This document shows, one piece after another, positions 35,589 through 47,878 of a stretch of DNA of 64,000 nucleotides. The first letter of the stretch is position 1. The number at the start of each line of letters is the position of its first letter. The position numbers and the translations under genes were made by a program. The notes under the pieces were generated by a model. The model did not search any database, was not told where the DNA came from, and was given only the letters and a program-made list of their open reading frames with translations. The DNA is from Tamarix chinensis (lineage: Eukaryota > Streptophyta > Magnoliopsida > Caryophyllales > Tamaricaceae): assembly GCA_030549775.1 (NCBI GenBank), contig CM060174.1:17223193-17287192 (forward strand), in the 5' to 3' direction.

Positions 35589-35945
35589 TTAGTGGTGCAG
35601 TGTAGGAGGTACGGCAGAAGTAGGGAAGTTGTCTCCGAAATAACCTTGAAATCCTGGAATTGGATAACCTTCACATCCTGCGTGTGGCGGTGGCGGGGGT
35701 CCGTAGGAATAATACCCTGGCGGTGGTGACACTCCAACTGTTCATTCATCCATATTTCCCATTTACACAATAATGACAAATGAAAAACAAAAATAATAAT
35801 AACAAATCGTCTGGTAACATCACAAAGGGAGGGAGGGAGCGGTCGTCTGTTAGACTAAGGTTGTTGATATGAACTTGCTAATATTAGCGTACCGGGAGAT
35901 CCACCAGAGTAAAATGATTTCTGCGAGACATGCGAAACACCTTGT
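35589..35945 (-). pseudogene. Pro/Gly/Tyr-rich small protein fragment (CYSTM/XYPPX-like)
   Basis: The minus-strand exon 35737-35589 follows an AG acceptor and reads VGVSPPPGYYSYGPPPPPHA, then GCEGYPIPGFQGYFGDNFPT, ending at a TAA. After the stop, another frame holds CNSLLRE, faintly like the Cys-rich transmembrane tail of plant CYSTM stress proteins, where a PPxGY-rich head precedes a C-rich tail. A second possible exon lies near 35945-35895 (SFYSGGSPG before a GT). Without the Cys-rich tail in frame this is probably a remnant. The family assignment is tentative. Confidence 0.42.
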
Positions 35946-35959
35946 TAACTCATTTTTAG

Positions 35960-37410
35960 CGTGCGGTGTTCGCGGCTCTCTTTGCTAAGATTTACTCTCC
36001 CTCTAGCAAAATAAAAAGTTATTCTATTCATTTATACATATTTTAAAAGCTAATAGAATTAATTTTAAAATAATAAAGTTTTTAATAGTTAGATAATGAA
36101 AAAAAAATGGTAGTAAAAATAAAAAGTAAATTTTAATTTTTTTTCAAGTAACTTTATTTATTATATAAATATCTAGTAATAAAATAACTTTGTTTACGAT
36201 AAAAAAAAGTAATTTTATTAAGTCATTTGAATATTATTATTGTTATCCTGTAGTCTCTTGGGACTCGTATATTTTGTAATTATTATCCGATCTCACATAA
36301 GATTAGTGTGAGGCTTAGAACAGTAAATTGACCATCTCGTGCCATGTGCTACTGATGATACGTATGTTGCACCCACCATCAGGGAATCACCCTGGGACAT
36401 TAGTTCAAACGAAAGCTTCACCCATTTTGGGCTCCGCTTGAGGAGTCCCAAGATTCCAGAATTGAAAAATGGGCTAAACCTCACCACCTGTTTCGGACTA
36501 TTTTAAGAGAAATATATAATGTTACACTAGTTGCACAGTTATCACCATTTGTAGTAATGAGATCAAATGTCATATCTTAATAGATAAGCCTCGACCCTCT
36601 CGATCCTAGGGAGACATAGCCATCCAATCTCCTAAGCTAAAATTGTTGAGCTAAAGTCCTTATTTCTAAGTCATCATGTTGGGACTGAAACCGGGCTTAT
36701 GTCAAGCTCAATTAATAAGAATTCAAGAACATATCCAAATATATAAATCCAAGTGAGGTTATATCCTACAACCTATTGATAGTTGTTGTTAGTATTCTGT
36801 GTACTGAGGGATTCTTAAAGAAATTAAATGAGATATTATGTAATCAAGGTTGTAGAGAAGAAATCTTAAAGGAAAGAAGAGAGAGTAAAAATAAGAAGTT
36901 CTGTTAATAATTTTGGTCCCCGTAAAATGAAGAAAAATAATCTTTTTAAAATAGAGGAGAAGGGGAAGGGGTGAATACTATCTTGACAGGAACAACCAAC
37001 TGTCCTTAGGTAGTAAGATAAACTGGTCTCTATCAGATTGTGAAATCGTTTTGTGGGATGGGTGTATCTAACAGTCTTTTGGCTATCATTTATTTGTTAG
37101 GTCACCTTTCCTTAGGCCCAAAAGTGTTAGTTTTGAAAAGACCTATATATCATTCCTCTCAACATTTCATTCGTTGCATCTATCATTCCCCTAAGCTGGA
37201 TAGGCTAAACTTCAATGATTTGCCATGGGCTGTGTGTGCCCGATGGTTTGCCTTCTAAATAAATAAGATGAGCTTCATTGATTTGCTAATTGCCCATGTA
37301 CATCAACTTGCGGATATTTTAAAGTAAGCAAACCAAAATTCAATGATTGGCAGTCGGTTCATTTTGCAAGTTTATTAAGATAAAATACCATGTTGGTCAT
37401 TTACAAACAC

Positions 37411-37444
<34 letters not shown>

Positions 37445-37794
37445 ATAATAATAATAATAATAATAAAGACTATCATCAAACTAGAAGTGACAAGACTATT
37501 ATAAGACGTAAAATTATGTCAACATCATCAGTTGACTAGACATTATTGTTAGTGGTACATAAAGATATCATTACCAAACCAATTATATGCACCATCGGAT
37601 GTTGTAAAATCAAATCCCATCACCAAGAACCCGATTCTTATTGAACCAAAAAAAAAACTAGAATAATTTCATCAATTATTAGAAAATCCTAATTTTAAAT
37701 TTTAGTAAAGTTTAAAATGATGCCAAAATGAAATATACCAAGTAAGAATCACTCTCTTCCCCTTGTGTCTAAATCGTGGAAGAGCTCTATCAAT
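35960..37794. other. AT-rich intergenic sequence with short repeats
   Basis: No supported gene. 36240-36500 is less AT-rich, and its 64-codon minus frame is unsupported. 36500-36780 shares layout and some phrases (TGTTGGGACT, TATCCTA) with 42720-42835, suggesting a dispersed repeat. Confidence 0.5.
37411..37468. repeat. Compound (TAG)n(TAA)n microsatellite
   Basis: A run of GTA/TAG triplets changes to TAA triplets without interruption, about 58 bp in total. Confidence 0.97.
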
Positions 37795-38224
37795 AAGGGT
37801 GTAATACCCCGTTTTCAAAACCATAATTATAAATTAATAATTATATGATTAGCTATAATTATTATTTTAGGAGGTTTAATTTTAAAAATATTATTATTTT
37901 TCGTATTATTTCGACGGTTTAAGTATAATTTTAATCAGGTTAAAATTTTACTAGAAATTGGATTATTTAATTTAATTCTAGTTATACTTGTAAGTCGTAT
38001 ATTAAATTATTTTATTTATAATATTTTGATCCATAACCTAAAAATAATTTTCTAAATATTATTTTTGATTATTTTACTCTTTCCAATTATTTTTAAAACC
38101 TATCTTAATTCGGATAATTTTTCTCGAACTATTTTTATATCCGATATTTTAATCTATCTAAATTAAATCTAAAACTAAGTAAATAAATTTCTATCCTATT
38201 AATTTACCCCTACTCTACTATCTG

Positions 38225-39165
38225 TTATGTCCCAAATATCTTTTTTAAATATTTTTCTATCCCTTCTGCCCATTTTATATACACGTATACACTCTACCAT
38301 CACCTCCCCATCTTGTCTGCGCATTTATACATACTTACACACGCAGACACTACACACAATCATACATGCAACCCACCTATCACCACTATGGCACCATCAA
38401 CAATCCACCGCAGCACCCAAAACCCCGCTCCCTGCATACATACACACGCCGCATACTCCCAGCCATCCTCCCCTCTGCATCTCCCCATCACAGCCTGTCA
38501 CCCAGCTTCCTCCATCTCAGCACCACCACACCCTTCCCTCTCCTCCTGCGCCTTTCAACACCCACCCTCCCAGTCCAGCATAGCCTCAACCAAACACAGC
38601 CCTTACTCCCAGCTCCCTCACCGCACAGTCCACCCCAAACACCCCAACACCCAAATGACCCCCTCTCTACATGCATATACATGCACGTATATAGCCTCCT
38701 CTCTCTGCTTTTCTTCATCCAACAAACCCTACCTTCCCCGCAGCTCCTGCTTTTCTCTCACTCGGCAGCCGCAGCATCGCATTAGCCACCATTCTCCCTC
38801 TCAACCTAGCCACCCTTCACCCTCCCTTGTGCACCACTCTGCTCTAACAAACGCAACACCCAAGCCCTTACATCTCCTCCCAACCTTCGACCACCGATCC
38901 CCTCTCTACAAGCTCATCGCATGCAGCCCCCTACCACTTCCTTTCTCTGCCCCTTTCACCATCATTCGCAGCCCCTGCTACCCTCCATTTTTGTCCACTG
39001 CCAGCCATCGAGTAACCCAACGAGCCAGCGCCGGTCACCACCACCTCCACTTCCTCAAGCGAACCCAACCATCTCCCGACCGCAGCCAACCCCCTCAGCC
39101 AGCCCTTGTAGCCCCTAGTTGTACACTGCTCACGCAACGTGCATGCAGCATGAGTGAGTGAGTGA
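38225..39165 (+). other. Pyrimidine-rich, stop-poor block inside the LTR
   Basis: C/T/A-rich with overlapping open frames of up to 282 codons (38313-39161) rich in Ser, Pro, His and Thr. No domain is recognised. Equivalent C-rich blocks occur in the other two LTRs of this family on the minus strand (11663-11044 and 51030-50540). Their predicted peptides do not align convincingly, so this looks like a compositional feature of the LTR (promoter/leader region), not a gene. Confidence 0.6.
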
Positions 39166-40574
39166 GTGTGTGTTTTAATAAAATTTTGGGATATATATTA
39201 AATGTAAGGGTATTTTAGTAATTTTCAAAAAATAAATATTATTATATTATAATTATTATTTTACTTGATAGATATTAATTTGATAATTTCAATATTATTT
39301 TTAGGTACGAAAGGTTGATTAGAGGGATCTGATAAATTTAGTAGGATACCGCTATTTTTGTATTTTTGCTGGAATTCAGGTAACCGTTATGCCCTACTAA
39401 AATTATAAATATTTCGTGATGGCACATTAGGGTTTTTGGTGGATGAAATATGTCAAGCATGATTTATTTTGATATAATTATGTGTTAATTGTTATCGTCA
39501 TGAAAAACAGATAAAACGAGCATGTTATCTTATATAAATTATGCTAGGTATGAAAGTTTGAATAAAATTATTCTAATGAAAGAAAAATAATTTGTATGAT
39601 AATTATGAATAAATTAATAGGTTGAGCATGCTTAGATATAGTTACGGAATAATTATTATGGATGTGTGCCCTAGGGGCAATTTAGTCATTTTTATGTATT
39701 ATAATATTTTTCTTAAAAATCATGTCTAATATGTATTAGTTGTTGTTGACTATGCGAGTATGTATTTTTGATGGATTAAAGGTGTGGAAAAGGATTTTAT
39801 GTGCAAACTTATGTATAAGGGAAAAATGGTCATTTGACATATTTGATAATTTAAATGGCGTAATAAATAATTTATTTATGGTGTTTTAGCCTTTTAATGA
39901 CAAGTGAATAAAGTAAATTAGAATTTGTATTTAAATAGATGATAATCTAGAAATGTTGGTCTTGAGTGTATTTTGGTCTTTTTCGGCCTAAAGTATTCAG
40001 ATGTGAATAATTGAGCCTAGGATGGCCTTAGTATATTTTAATGTTGGCTTCGAAATTGACCTTGATTATTGTTGTCTAGGATGATTGGAAATAAGTAAGA
40101 ACGGTTAGGTATGAGAATTGAATTTATCTGTATTATATGTGATTTCGTGGTCACCTTAATAAAATACTAATATTTAAAGTGAAAGACCTCGAAATCAGGA
40201 ATAGTGGCTCCTAGGGGTCGATACTTTAAGGATGTGGTTTAGCCCATGGTTGATATGGATTTTTGCTGGTGTGCCTTAGTGCCCCAGTCAGGCCCTATAT
40301 CTTACTCTATTTTGTTCTGTGGACTAATAGAGGGTATGCATACTTATGGATTAGGTGTCCTTGTTGGTAGGGTATTGTGTTACCTTCGTGTACCAGTGCG
40401 ACCAGGGTACCTTTGCATCCATGAGTTGATAGTCGATGGGATACTGTGTTGCCTTGTTGCACTGGTATGACTGGAGTACCTTTGTGTCTTCAGGTTGATT
40501 GATCTCCCCTCAAGAAAGTAAATAAAAATGGAAATGATATGATTTGATGCAAATAATGATTATCGGATTATTGG

Positions 40575-40978
40575 ATTATTTGGTAGCAGCCTTTGTGCCT
40601 ACCTATGGTTTTGGTAATAGCCTTCGTGCCTACCTGTGGTTTTGGTAGCAGCCTTCATGCCTACCTGAGATTTCGGTAGCAGCCTTCATGCCTACCTGTG
40701 GTTTTGGTAGCAGCCTTCTTGCATACCTGAGGTTTCGGTAGCAGCCTTCGTGCCTACCTAAGGTTTTTTGTGGTTTCGGTAGTAGCCTTTGTGCCTACCT
40801 GTGCTTGAATATTAGCTTTCGTGCCTACCTGAGGTTTTATGTGGTTTCAGCAGTAGCCTTTGTGCCTATCTGTGGTTTTGGTAGTAGCCTTCGTGCCTAC
40901 TTGAGGTTTTCTATTATTTTAGTAGCAACCTTTGTGCCTACCTGTGGATTTGGTGGGAGCCTCCGTGCCTACCTGTGT
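40575..40978 (+). repeat. Minisatellite inside solo LTR
   Basis: About ten imperfect units built on TTTGGTAGCAGCCTTCGTGC plus CTACCTGTGG, with units of roughly 35-45 bp. Flanking tandem-like sequence continues on both sides: two ~120-bp units near 40330-40490, and ~55-bp units with ACCTGTGATGTTATAGATTT from 40985 to 41200. Confidence 0.9.
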
Positions 40979-41941
40979 TGGTTTTATGATTGTGAGCATA
41001 CCTATGATATTATGGATCTTATTATGTTGTACCTGTAAGTTTACCTGTGATGTTATAGATTTAGTATCTTGTATCTATCAATATACCTGCGATGATATGG
41101 ATTTATTATGCTATACCTATAATTTTACCTATGATGTTACAGATTTATTATGCTGTACCTGTAAGTATGTTTGGGATGATACAAATCTTAGTAAATTACA
41201 CCTATGATGTACGTGATTGTTTGGGAAATTATGCTTAGACATGAATTATGCTGAAGTTGGTTTTTAGTTATTACATCAAAGAGTATCTCTGATATGTTCT
41301 TTAATAAGTTCAGTTATTTTAGATGAACGAATATGAGTAGTACGTGACCTTGATGGAAATTGATTATCTAAGTGATTATTGTGACACAATCTTCTTATGT
41401 ATATGTATATGTATTATACCATGTTAATTGTATCTCCTGCATGTGTTCCATGCTGATTTATCATATTAGTTTGGTATAAAGGGTTGCTCAGTACCGTAGT
41501 ATTGAAGGGTTCATTTTCGTGGGTCCCTGCCTATTCAATGGGCAGTGGACTTTGTATGTCAGCCTCTAAGCTCAATCAAATGCTGATAGTTCGGATTTGA
41601 AAGCGTAGGACTATCCGGTGTTTCTTTTGTTGTCTTATTTCTGGTTGTATTTGGACTCTTGTGTCCTCCTTTAATTTCTCTCTCGAGTTTCGTAAACTGT
41701 TAATGTCGTTTTTAATTAACAGTATTTATCTAACGTTCTCTCTATCCTCATTTCTGTAATCATGATATTAATTTAAGTGGATTTATGATTTTAGCCTTAG
41801 CACTTGGTATGAGAATGGTAGAGGAAACCAGACTTGTACCAAGTGTGGCGGTAACACCCTTTTTTTTTTATTGTTTTAGCTTCCACACTTAACTCTGTAA
41901 ACGAAATTTTTTAGTTGTAAATTTGGAGGTGTTACAAAGGG

Positions 41942-43161
41942 TCATATGCTATACTATGATATTGTTATAAAAGATACCAACTTCCTAAGTTATTGCAAAC
42001 AATTTATTACACCATTATTTCACATGAGAAAAGGCAAAGTCAAGTGATAATTGAGGCCATGTTGGAGGTTTTATCATCTCCTATATGAGATTACTGAGGA
42101 TGTTGTGTTAGTGATAAGTGCAGATCCTTCATCTTCACAATAAAAAATGAGGTAAATTCAATCAATTTGTATCGCTATATATGTACACCCCCTTCAAAGT
42201 TTTTCTCCTATTCTTCACTCTTTGCAATTACCATTCTCCAGTCTCCCTTTGTTGTTGCCTTACATCTTTAAACCTTCATTCTTTTTTTTTTTATTTTATC
42301 TAATTGATAATAGGAAGAGTAATCTGATAGACTTAAATATTATTTTGATTCCCTCTTATTTATCAATTTGGAACTTTTATTCATACTAAAAAATCCTCTC
42401 CTCAAATAAATTAACACATAGGACATATCTGACATGAAACACCATGGTACCATATTATCTCAATAACTCATTCCTCTTTCTAATAGAACTTGGCGTTTTG
42501 AATATGGTATAAAATAATGTGGGGATCTTGTTAAGATCTAACCAATTCTTCCTTCGAACAAAGTAACACATAGGGTACACCTTATGTGAAGCATCATAAT
42601 ATTACCTTACCTCAACAACCCATTCCTCAATCTAGGCAAACTTGCCTCCAATAGAGTATTAAAAAACTGACACTTAAGATTCTAAAGTTACCTGCCTAGG
42701 TTTGAAACCTATCTTTAATACCAAATGTTGGGACTAACAGCACACATAGGCCAATAAAGATTAGGAAGAACCTAATGTCATATATATAAAAGTCTAATTC
42801 AGGTTCTATCCTAAAATCAATATGCAATAAGAGAAGGAATCCACTAGGCTTATATATTGGTGTAATTCATTCTTATTTATCATTGTGGGACTTTTGTTTT
42901 CACCCAACACATAAAACATCCCTAGTCATTTCAAATCTAAAGTAGTTGAAGGGGAATGGAAATTGACCTTTTGATGTCTCTCTAACTTTATGTGTTGTTA
43001 ATGAAAAGATCTTGTTACAAAAATATTTATTAGGAAAAGAAAGTCATTGTGAAAGCTTTTAGTAACAAAAATGTGTCATTATGAAAGCTTTTAGTAACAA
43101 AAAAAGTCATTGGAAAAATACTTTATTACCATCCTTGTGTATACAGAATCCTTCGGCTAGA
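41942..43161. other. Intergenic sequence with imperfect repeats
   Basis: No supported gene. 42350-42990 holds two or three imperfect copies of a ~160-bp unit with the phrases AACACATAGG and CAACCCATTCCTC. 43055-43105 contains GAAAGCTTTTAGTAACAAAA twice. Confidence 0.55.
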
Positions 43162-43166
43162 CCTTC

Positions 43167-44719
43167 TGATGCATTGTCGTATGCACAACAAATTTAATAA
43201 ATAAATCCTAATTCCCAAATACATAGTATATGGCAAGAAGGAGTCGAACCCATAAGGAATGGTATATAATCAATAATTCTGTAATTGATGTTAAAACCCT
43301 GGTTATGTAACAACATATAATTCTATCATCAATATCTAAACTATAGATAAATAATAAAACATTGTACTCACTAATTAATGAATAAGGATAAGAAATATTG
43401 ATTATGGAATTAGGATATCAAATAATCATGGAGAAACGAAATATTCTAAATGATTTAACGTTAACCTGTAGAAACTCATAATAATTCATTTCTTTGCTTT
43501 CTCTCATTCTAATAAATTAAATAAGCTCTCAATTTATCACCTAACCAATTAATAACCTAGGTTAAGAATGCTAGATTCAATTAATGGCAGCATTACGAAT
43601 AGAAAGCAGTCAACTACGACCATAATCACATAAGCTCGGATCATGCAATCGTAAGAATTAATGGACAAGATTAATAATTAATCTTTTGCTACTCTAGAAA
43701 TGTTAATTAACAATTACGTATTAATTTCTTTATCCTAGCGTAGATTAAGATCTAAACTAGATAGGTGATCAGTCTTATTAGTTTAAATTTTTAATCTATG
43801 ATGCGAGATCATTCAATTCCGTCCATCAATTCAATTAAATTCCATCTAGAATCATGAATTCAAAATCCAAAACCCTAATTCCATCATCAAATCCTCCTCT
43901 CTTATACTATCTACATAATTGCAATAACACACAATTAAATGCAATAATCTATAATTAACATCAATGCTTATAAATAAATTAACAATGAAACACTAAACAC
44001 AAGAAAAATAATAATGCAAGAAAGAGAATTGAATTGCACTCAATCAAAAATCAAAACTTGCAATTAAAAGAGGAATGGAGAAGAACTTATCGAATTGAAT
44101 TCTAGATTGTTGATTGTTCAATTGAATACAATGGAAAGAAAGAGAATTGGAAATAGAAATTACATGTGGTATCTAGAGAGTATAGAGAGAAAGAGATAAT
44201 CCCATTCTCGAACTCCCCCCGAACCACCCTTTCGATTGTTTAAACTTTAGAAATATATCGGGGAAAATTTGCGCGAACGGTTACAAAATTTGAGAAAAAC
44301 ACGGTCCGTGTTAGAAAACACGGGACCCCCGTGTGTTTCCTTGAACTCTCGGCCAAATGCTGAATTTTAAATGCTGAAATTTTGTGTACTGATAAAAAAC
44401 ACGGGCCGTGTTTAGGAAACACGGGGGGGTCGTGTTTCATGTTCCTTCATTATTTCTTCATGAAATTTCAACTCAATCTTCCCTTTGATATATATTCTTC
44501 ATTTCTAGTCTTTTCTTCCATTGATTCCATATCTCTTGATGTGTTCTTTGTTGCCTTTTCTCTTTCCATCAATTTATCCTTTGAATTTCTTCATTTTTAT
44601 CTTTTCCTGCAAATTCTATCCAAAAGAGAAAAACTCGAGAAAAGATTGAATGTTATAAAAATAATGAGGAATAAATGACATTTTTACTTAACAAAATAAC
44701 ATATAAATCTCATATATCA
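43167..44719 (-). repeat. 3' LTR of the non-coding element
   Basis: 1553 bp and very similar to 46318-47878. Contains four CACGG...CCGTG palindromic motifs at 44297-44337 and 44396-44438. On the minus strand it is preceded by the G-rich tract ACGGGGGTATT, a candidate polypurine tract. Confidence 0.92.
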
Positions 44720-45428
44720 AATACCCCCGTGCTTAAATTGTTGCTTTTTCTCAAGCAACATCATGTCATGCACAAAAGAAACATCAAGGATTACAAATGA
44801 GATAAGTTCTAAACTACAAGAAATATAAGATTGGATTTATTCATTCATAGAGTTTAATAATGCATTGGGACTTAAAACACTTATGAGTCATAAAATCACA
44901 ATGTTGAAAATATTTTGGATCACACATCTAACACACCTTATAAACAGTCTTATCAAATGCTTAAGTGGTTAGGGAATGAGAGTTAATATAGTTAGTATCT
45001 CACCATGAAAATTTAGATTAAGATTAATGAAATTTAAATTGGTAGATTCTTACTTTCGGTATGTGAAAACACTCGCTCTTATGTATAGGGTATGATGTGT
45101 TTACTCTCAAATCTTCTCCAAATGATAATGATCACCCATATGTTTGCCATTATTCTCAATTCGCCACCGCTAAAAAGAACTAAAGTATATAAGAATCAAA
45201 AGGTCTTCAAATTTGGTTGTTATGGGGCTAGGGTTCTAAGGTGGGATAGAATTTTTGGATTGTAGCTAGACTCTACCAACTAGAGAAGCAATTTTTTTAT
45301 TTCAATTAAATAACAGTTCCTCCTCTTTTCCTTTACTTCACCTCCCCCCTTTTTATTTAACTTTTTTTTATATATATTCACACCCTTCCATTCGACCAAA
45401 TAACATCAAAAGACATGAAAATTTATTA

Positions 45429-45476
45429 TCTTCTTCTTCTTCTTCTTCTTCTTCTTCTTCTTCTTCTTCTTCTTTT
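45429..45476. repeat. (CTT)n microsatellite
   Basis: About 14 to 16 CTT units followed by T-rich sequence. Confidence 0.95.
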
Positions 45477-46293
45477 CTTTCTTTTCTTTTATTTTTTAGA
45501 AGAAAAATCCTTAACCACTTCCTCCATTTGTTTTTATGATATCCACACCCCCATACTTATATTTCACCTTATTAACAAAATAGAAGTTCTCCTTGAAAAT
45601 CTATTGCTCCACTAGTCGTAGAGTAAGGAGGAAAAATGCATATGGAGATTAGTTGTTAATAAAGGTTATATCAATAGAATAGGTCTTTAGGCTCAAAGGA
45701 GTTATGTAATGGATAAGAATTTTCAAGGTGAGCTATTTTCTCTTGTAGCTAACAAAGAAAGAAGAGTTCCTTTATCATTTTCAAATATCCTAAAGTTCTA
45801 TGCAATCTTGAAGAGAACTAATGGCAAATTCTAGTTTTACATATTATTGGAGAACAAACACAAAAGAAAAATATATTTTGGATAAGCAATGTATCCAAAG
45901 GTTAGGCTCAAGCGCTCACAATGTTATGTCCACTAATTTTTTATTTTCATTTCATCTCATTCATAATCAATGCATGGATTGATTCCTAACCATTCTAACT
46001 TTCCTTCCTTCATCACTATCACAATCTCAATTTCTGTTTTTAAGGTTTAGGAAGATGGTGATCAAATCAGTTATTATGATTTAAAAAATAGCCTTTCTAA
46101 AAAGATTTAGTCCCATTACTTTGCTTACACGGTGAATGAATAAATCAAATCTAACACTTCTTGTCTAGACACAAACAAAACAAACAAACACAAGATCACA
46201 TAATTAGAAAGCAAGACACATGTATGCAAACACATTACTATATATATATATATAAACAACATCAAAAACAAAAATAAAGATTATAATTGCCAT

Positions 46294-46311
46294 TCCCCGG
46301 CAACAACGCCA
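46294..46311 (-). other. Primer binding site, Asp-tRNA type
   Basis: The plus strand TCCCCGGCAACAACGCCA is the complement of TGGCGTTGTTGCCGGGGA, 16 of 18 bases as in the site typical of Athila/Tat elements. It is separated from the LTR by a 6-bp A/T spacer. Confidence 0.9.
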
Positions 46312-46317
46312 AAAATT

Positions 46318-47878
46318 TGATGCGTTGTCGTATGCACAACAAATTTAATAAAAAAATCCTAATTCCCAAATACGTAGTATATGGCAAGAAGGAGTCGAAC
46401 CCACAAGGAATGATATATAATCAATAATTTTGTAATCGATGTTAAAACCCTGGTTATGTAATGACATATAATTCTACCATCAATATCTAAACTATAAATA
46501 AATAATAAAACACTGCACTCACTAATTAATGAATAAGGATAGGAAGTATTGATTATGGAATTAGGATATCAAATAATCATGGAGAAACGAAATATTCTAA
46601 ATGATTTAACGTTGACCTGTAGAAACTCATAATAATTCATTTTTTGCTTTCTCTCAATTCTAATAAATTAAATAAGCTCTCAATTTATCACCTAACCAAT
46701 TAATAACCTAGATTAAGAACTCTAGATTCAATTAATGGCAACATTACGAATAGAAAGCAGTCAACTACGACCATAATCACATAAGCTTGGATCATGCAAT
46801 TGTAAGAATTAATGGACAAGATTAATAATTAATCTTTTGCTACTCTAGAAACGTTAATTAACAATTACGTATTAATTTCGTTATCTTAGAGTAGATTAAG
46901 ATCTAAACTAGATAGGTGATCAGTCTAATTAGTTTAAATTCTTAATCTATGATGCGAGATCATTCAATTCCGTCCATCAATTCAATTAAATTCCATCTAG
47001 AATCATGAATTTAAAATCCAAAACCCTAATTCCGTCATCAAATCCTCCTCTCTTATACTATCCACATAATTGTAATAACACACAATTAAATGTAATAATA
47101 TATAATTAACATCAATGCTTATAAATAAATTAACAATGAAACACTAAACACAAGAAAAATAATAATGCAACAAAGAGAATTGAATTGCATTCAATCAAAA
47201 ATTAAAACTTGCAATTAAAAGAGGAATGGAGAAGAACTTATCGAATTGAACTCCAGATTGTTGATTGTTGAATTGAATACAATGGAGAGAAAGAGAATTG
47301 GAAATAGTAATTACATGTGGTTTCTAGAGAGTATAGAGAGAAAGAGATAATCTGATTCTCGAACTCCCCCCCGAACCACCCTTTCGATTGTTTAAACTTT
47401 AGAAATATATCGGGGAAAAGTTGCGCGAACGGTTACAAAATTTGAGAAAAACATGGTCCGTGTTAGAAAACACGGGACCCCCGTGTTTTTCCTTGAACTC
47501 TCGGCTAAATGCTGAATTTTAAATGCTGAAATTTTGTGTGCTGATAAAAAACACGGGCCGTGTTTAGGAAACACGGGGGGGGGGGGGGGCGTGTTTCATG
47601 TTCCTTCATTATTTTTTCATGAAATTTCAACTCAATCTTCCCTTTGATATATATTCTTCATTTCTAGTCTTTTCTTCCATTGATTCCATATCTCTTGATG
47701 TGTTCTTTGTTGCTTTTTCTCTTTCCATTGATTTCTCCTTTGAATTTCTTCATTTTTATCTTTTCCTGCAAATTCTATCCAAAAGAGAAAAACTCGAGAA
47801 AAGATTAAATGTTGTAAAACTAATGAGGAATAAATGACATTTTTACTTAGCAAAATAACATATAAATCTCATATATCA
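46318..47878 (-). repeat. 5' LTR of the non-coding element
   Basis: 1561 bp. The G-run in the last palindrome is expanded (about 14 G at 47575-47589) compared with 7 G in the other LTR. Confidence 0.92.

Larger units (their letters stand above)
37800..41936 (+). mobile_element. Solo LTR, 4137 bp, target duplication AAGGG
   Basis: Starts TGTAATACCCCG and ends TTTGGAGGTGTTACA, flanked by AAGGG at 37795-37799 and 41937-41941. No primer site, polypurine tract or partner LTR is nearby. Layout from 5' to 3': AT-rich 400 bp, pyrimidine-rich block (38225-39120), AT-rich block, minisatellite (40575-40978), and a terminal part ending in the CTTAGCACTTGGTATGAG-type motif. The same layout occurs in reverse at 8204-11855 and 48081-51030. 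Length and ends fit long-LTR chromoviruses of the Del/Tekay type (inference). Confidence 0.95.
44720..46317 (-). other. Interior of the non-coding LTR element
   Basis: No gag or pol homology in any frame. A (CTT)n microsatellite lies at about 45429-45476; the Leu-run frame there is a by-product. Polypyrimidine stretches occur near 45300-45360. Confidence 0.75.
43167..47878 (-). mobile_element. Complete non-coding LTR retrotransposon, Asp-tRNA primer (Athila/Tat-like), TSD CCTTC
   Basis: Two LTRs of about 1.55 kb (43167-44719 and 46318-47878) start TGATGC and end ATATATCA. CCTTC flanks both sides (43162-43166 and 47879-47883). The minus-strand primer site next to the right LTR is TGGCGTTGTTGCCGGGGA, differing at two bases from the Asp-tRNA site used by Athila/Tat gypsy elements, so transcription runs on the minus strand. 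The 1.6-kb interior has no gag or pol, so it would depend on proteins from another element. Confidence 0.93.

Noticed and set aside
38313..39161. 282-codon Ser/Pro/His-rich protein
   Set aside because: Open only because the stretch is pyrimidine-rich; no domain, overlapping open frames on the same strand, located inside a solo LTR.
40575..40978. CRISPR-like regular repeats
   Set aside because: Units are imperfect, directly tandem with no unique spacers, and lie inside a plant LTR.
43225..43260. tRNA-like B box (GAGTCGAACCC on plus, GGTTCGACTC on minus)
   Set aside because: No acceptor stem, A box or cloverleaf around it, and it repeats in both LTRs of the same element (also near 46398), so it is LTR sequence.
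45415..45615. Leu-rich small membrane protein
   Set aside because: Translation of a (CTT)n microsatellite in a non-coding LTR element.
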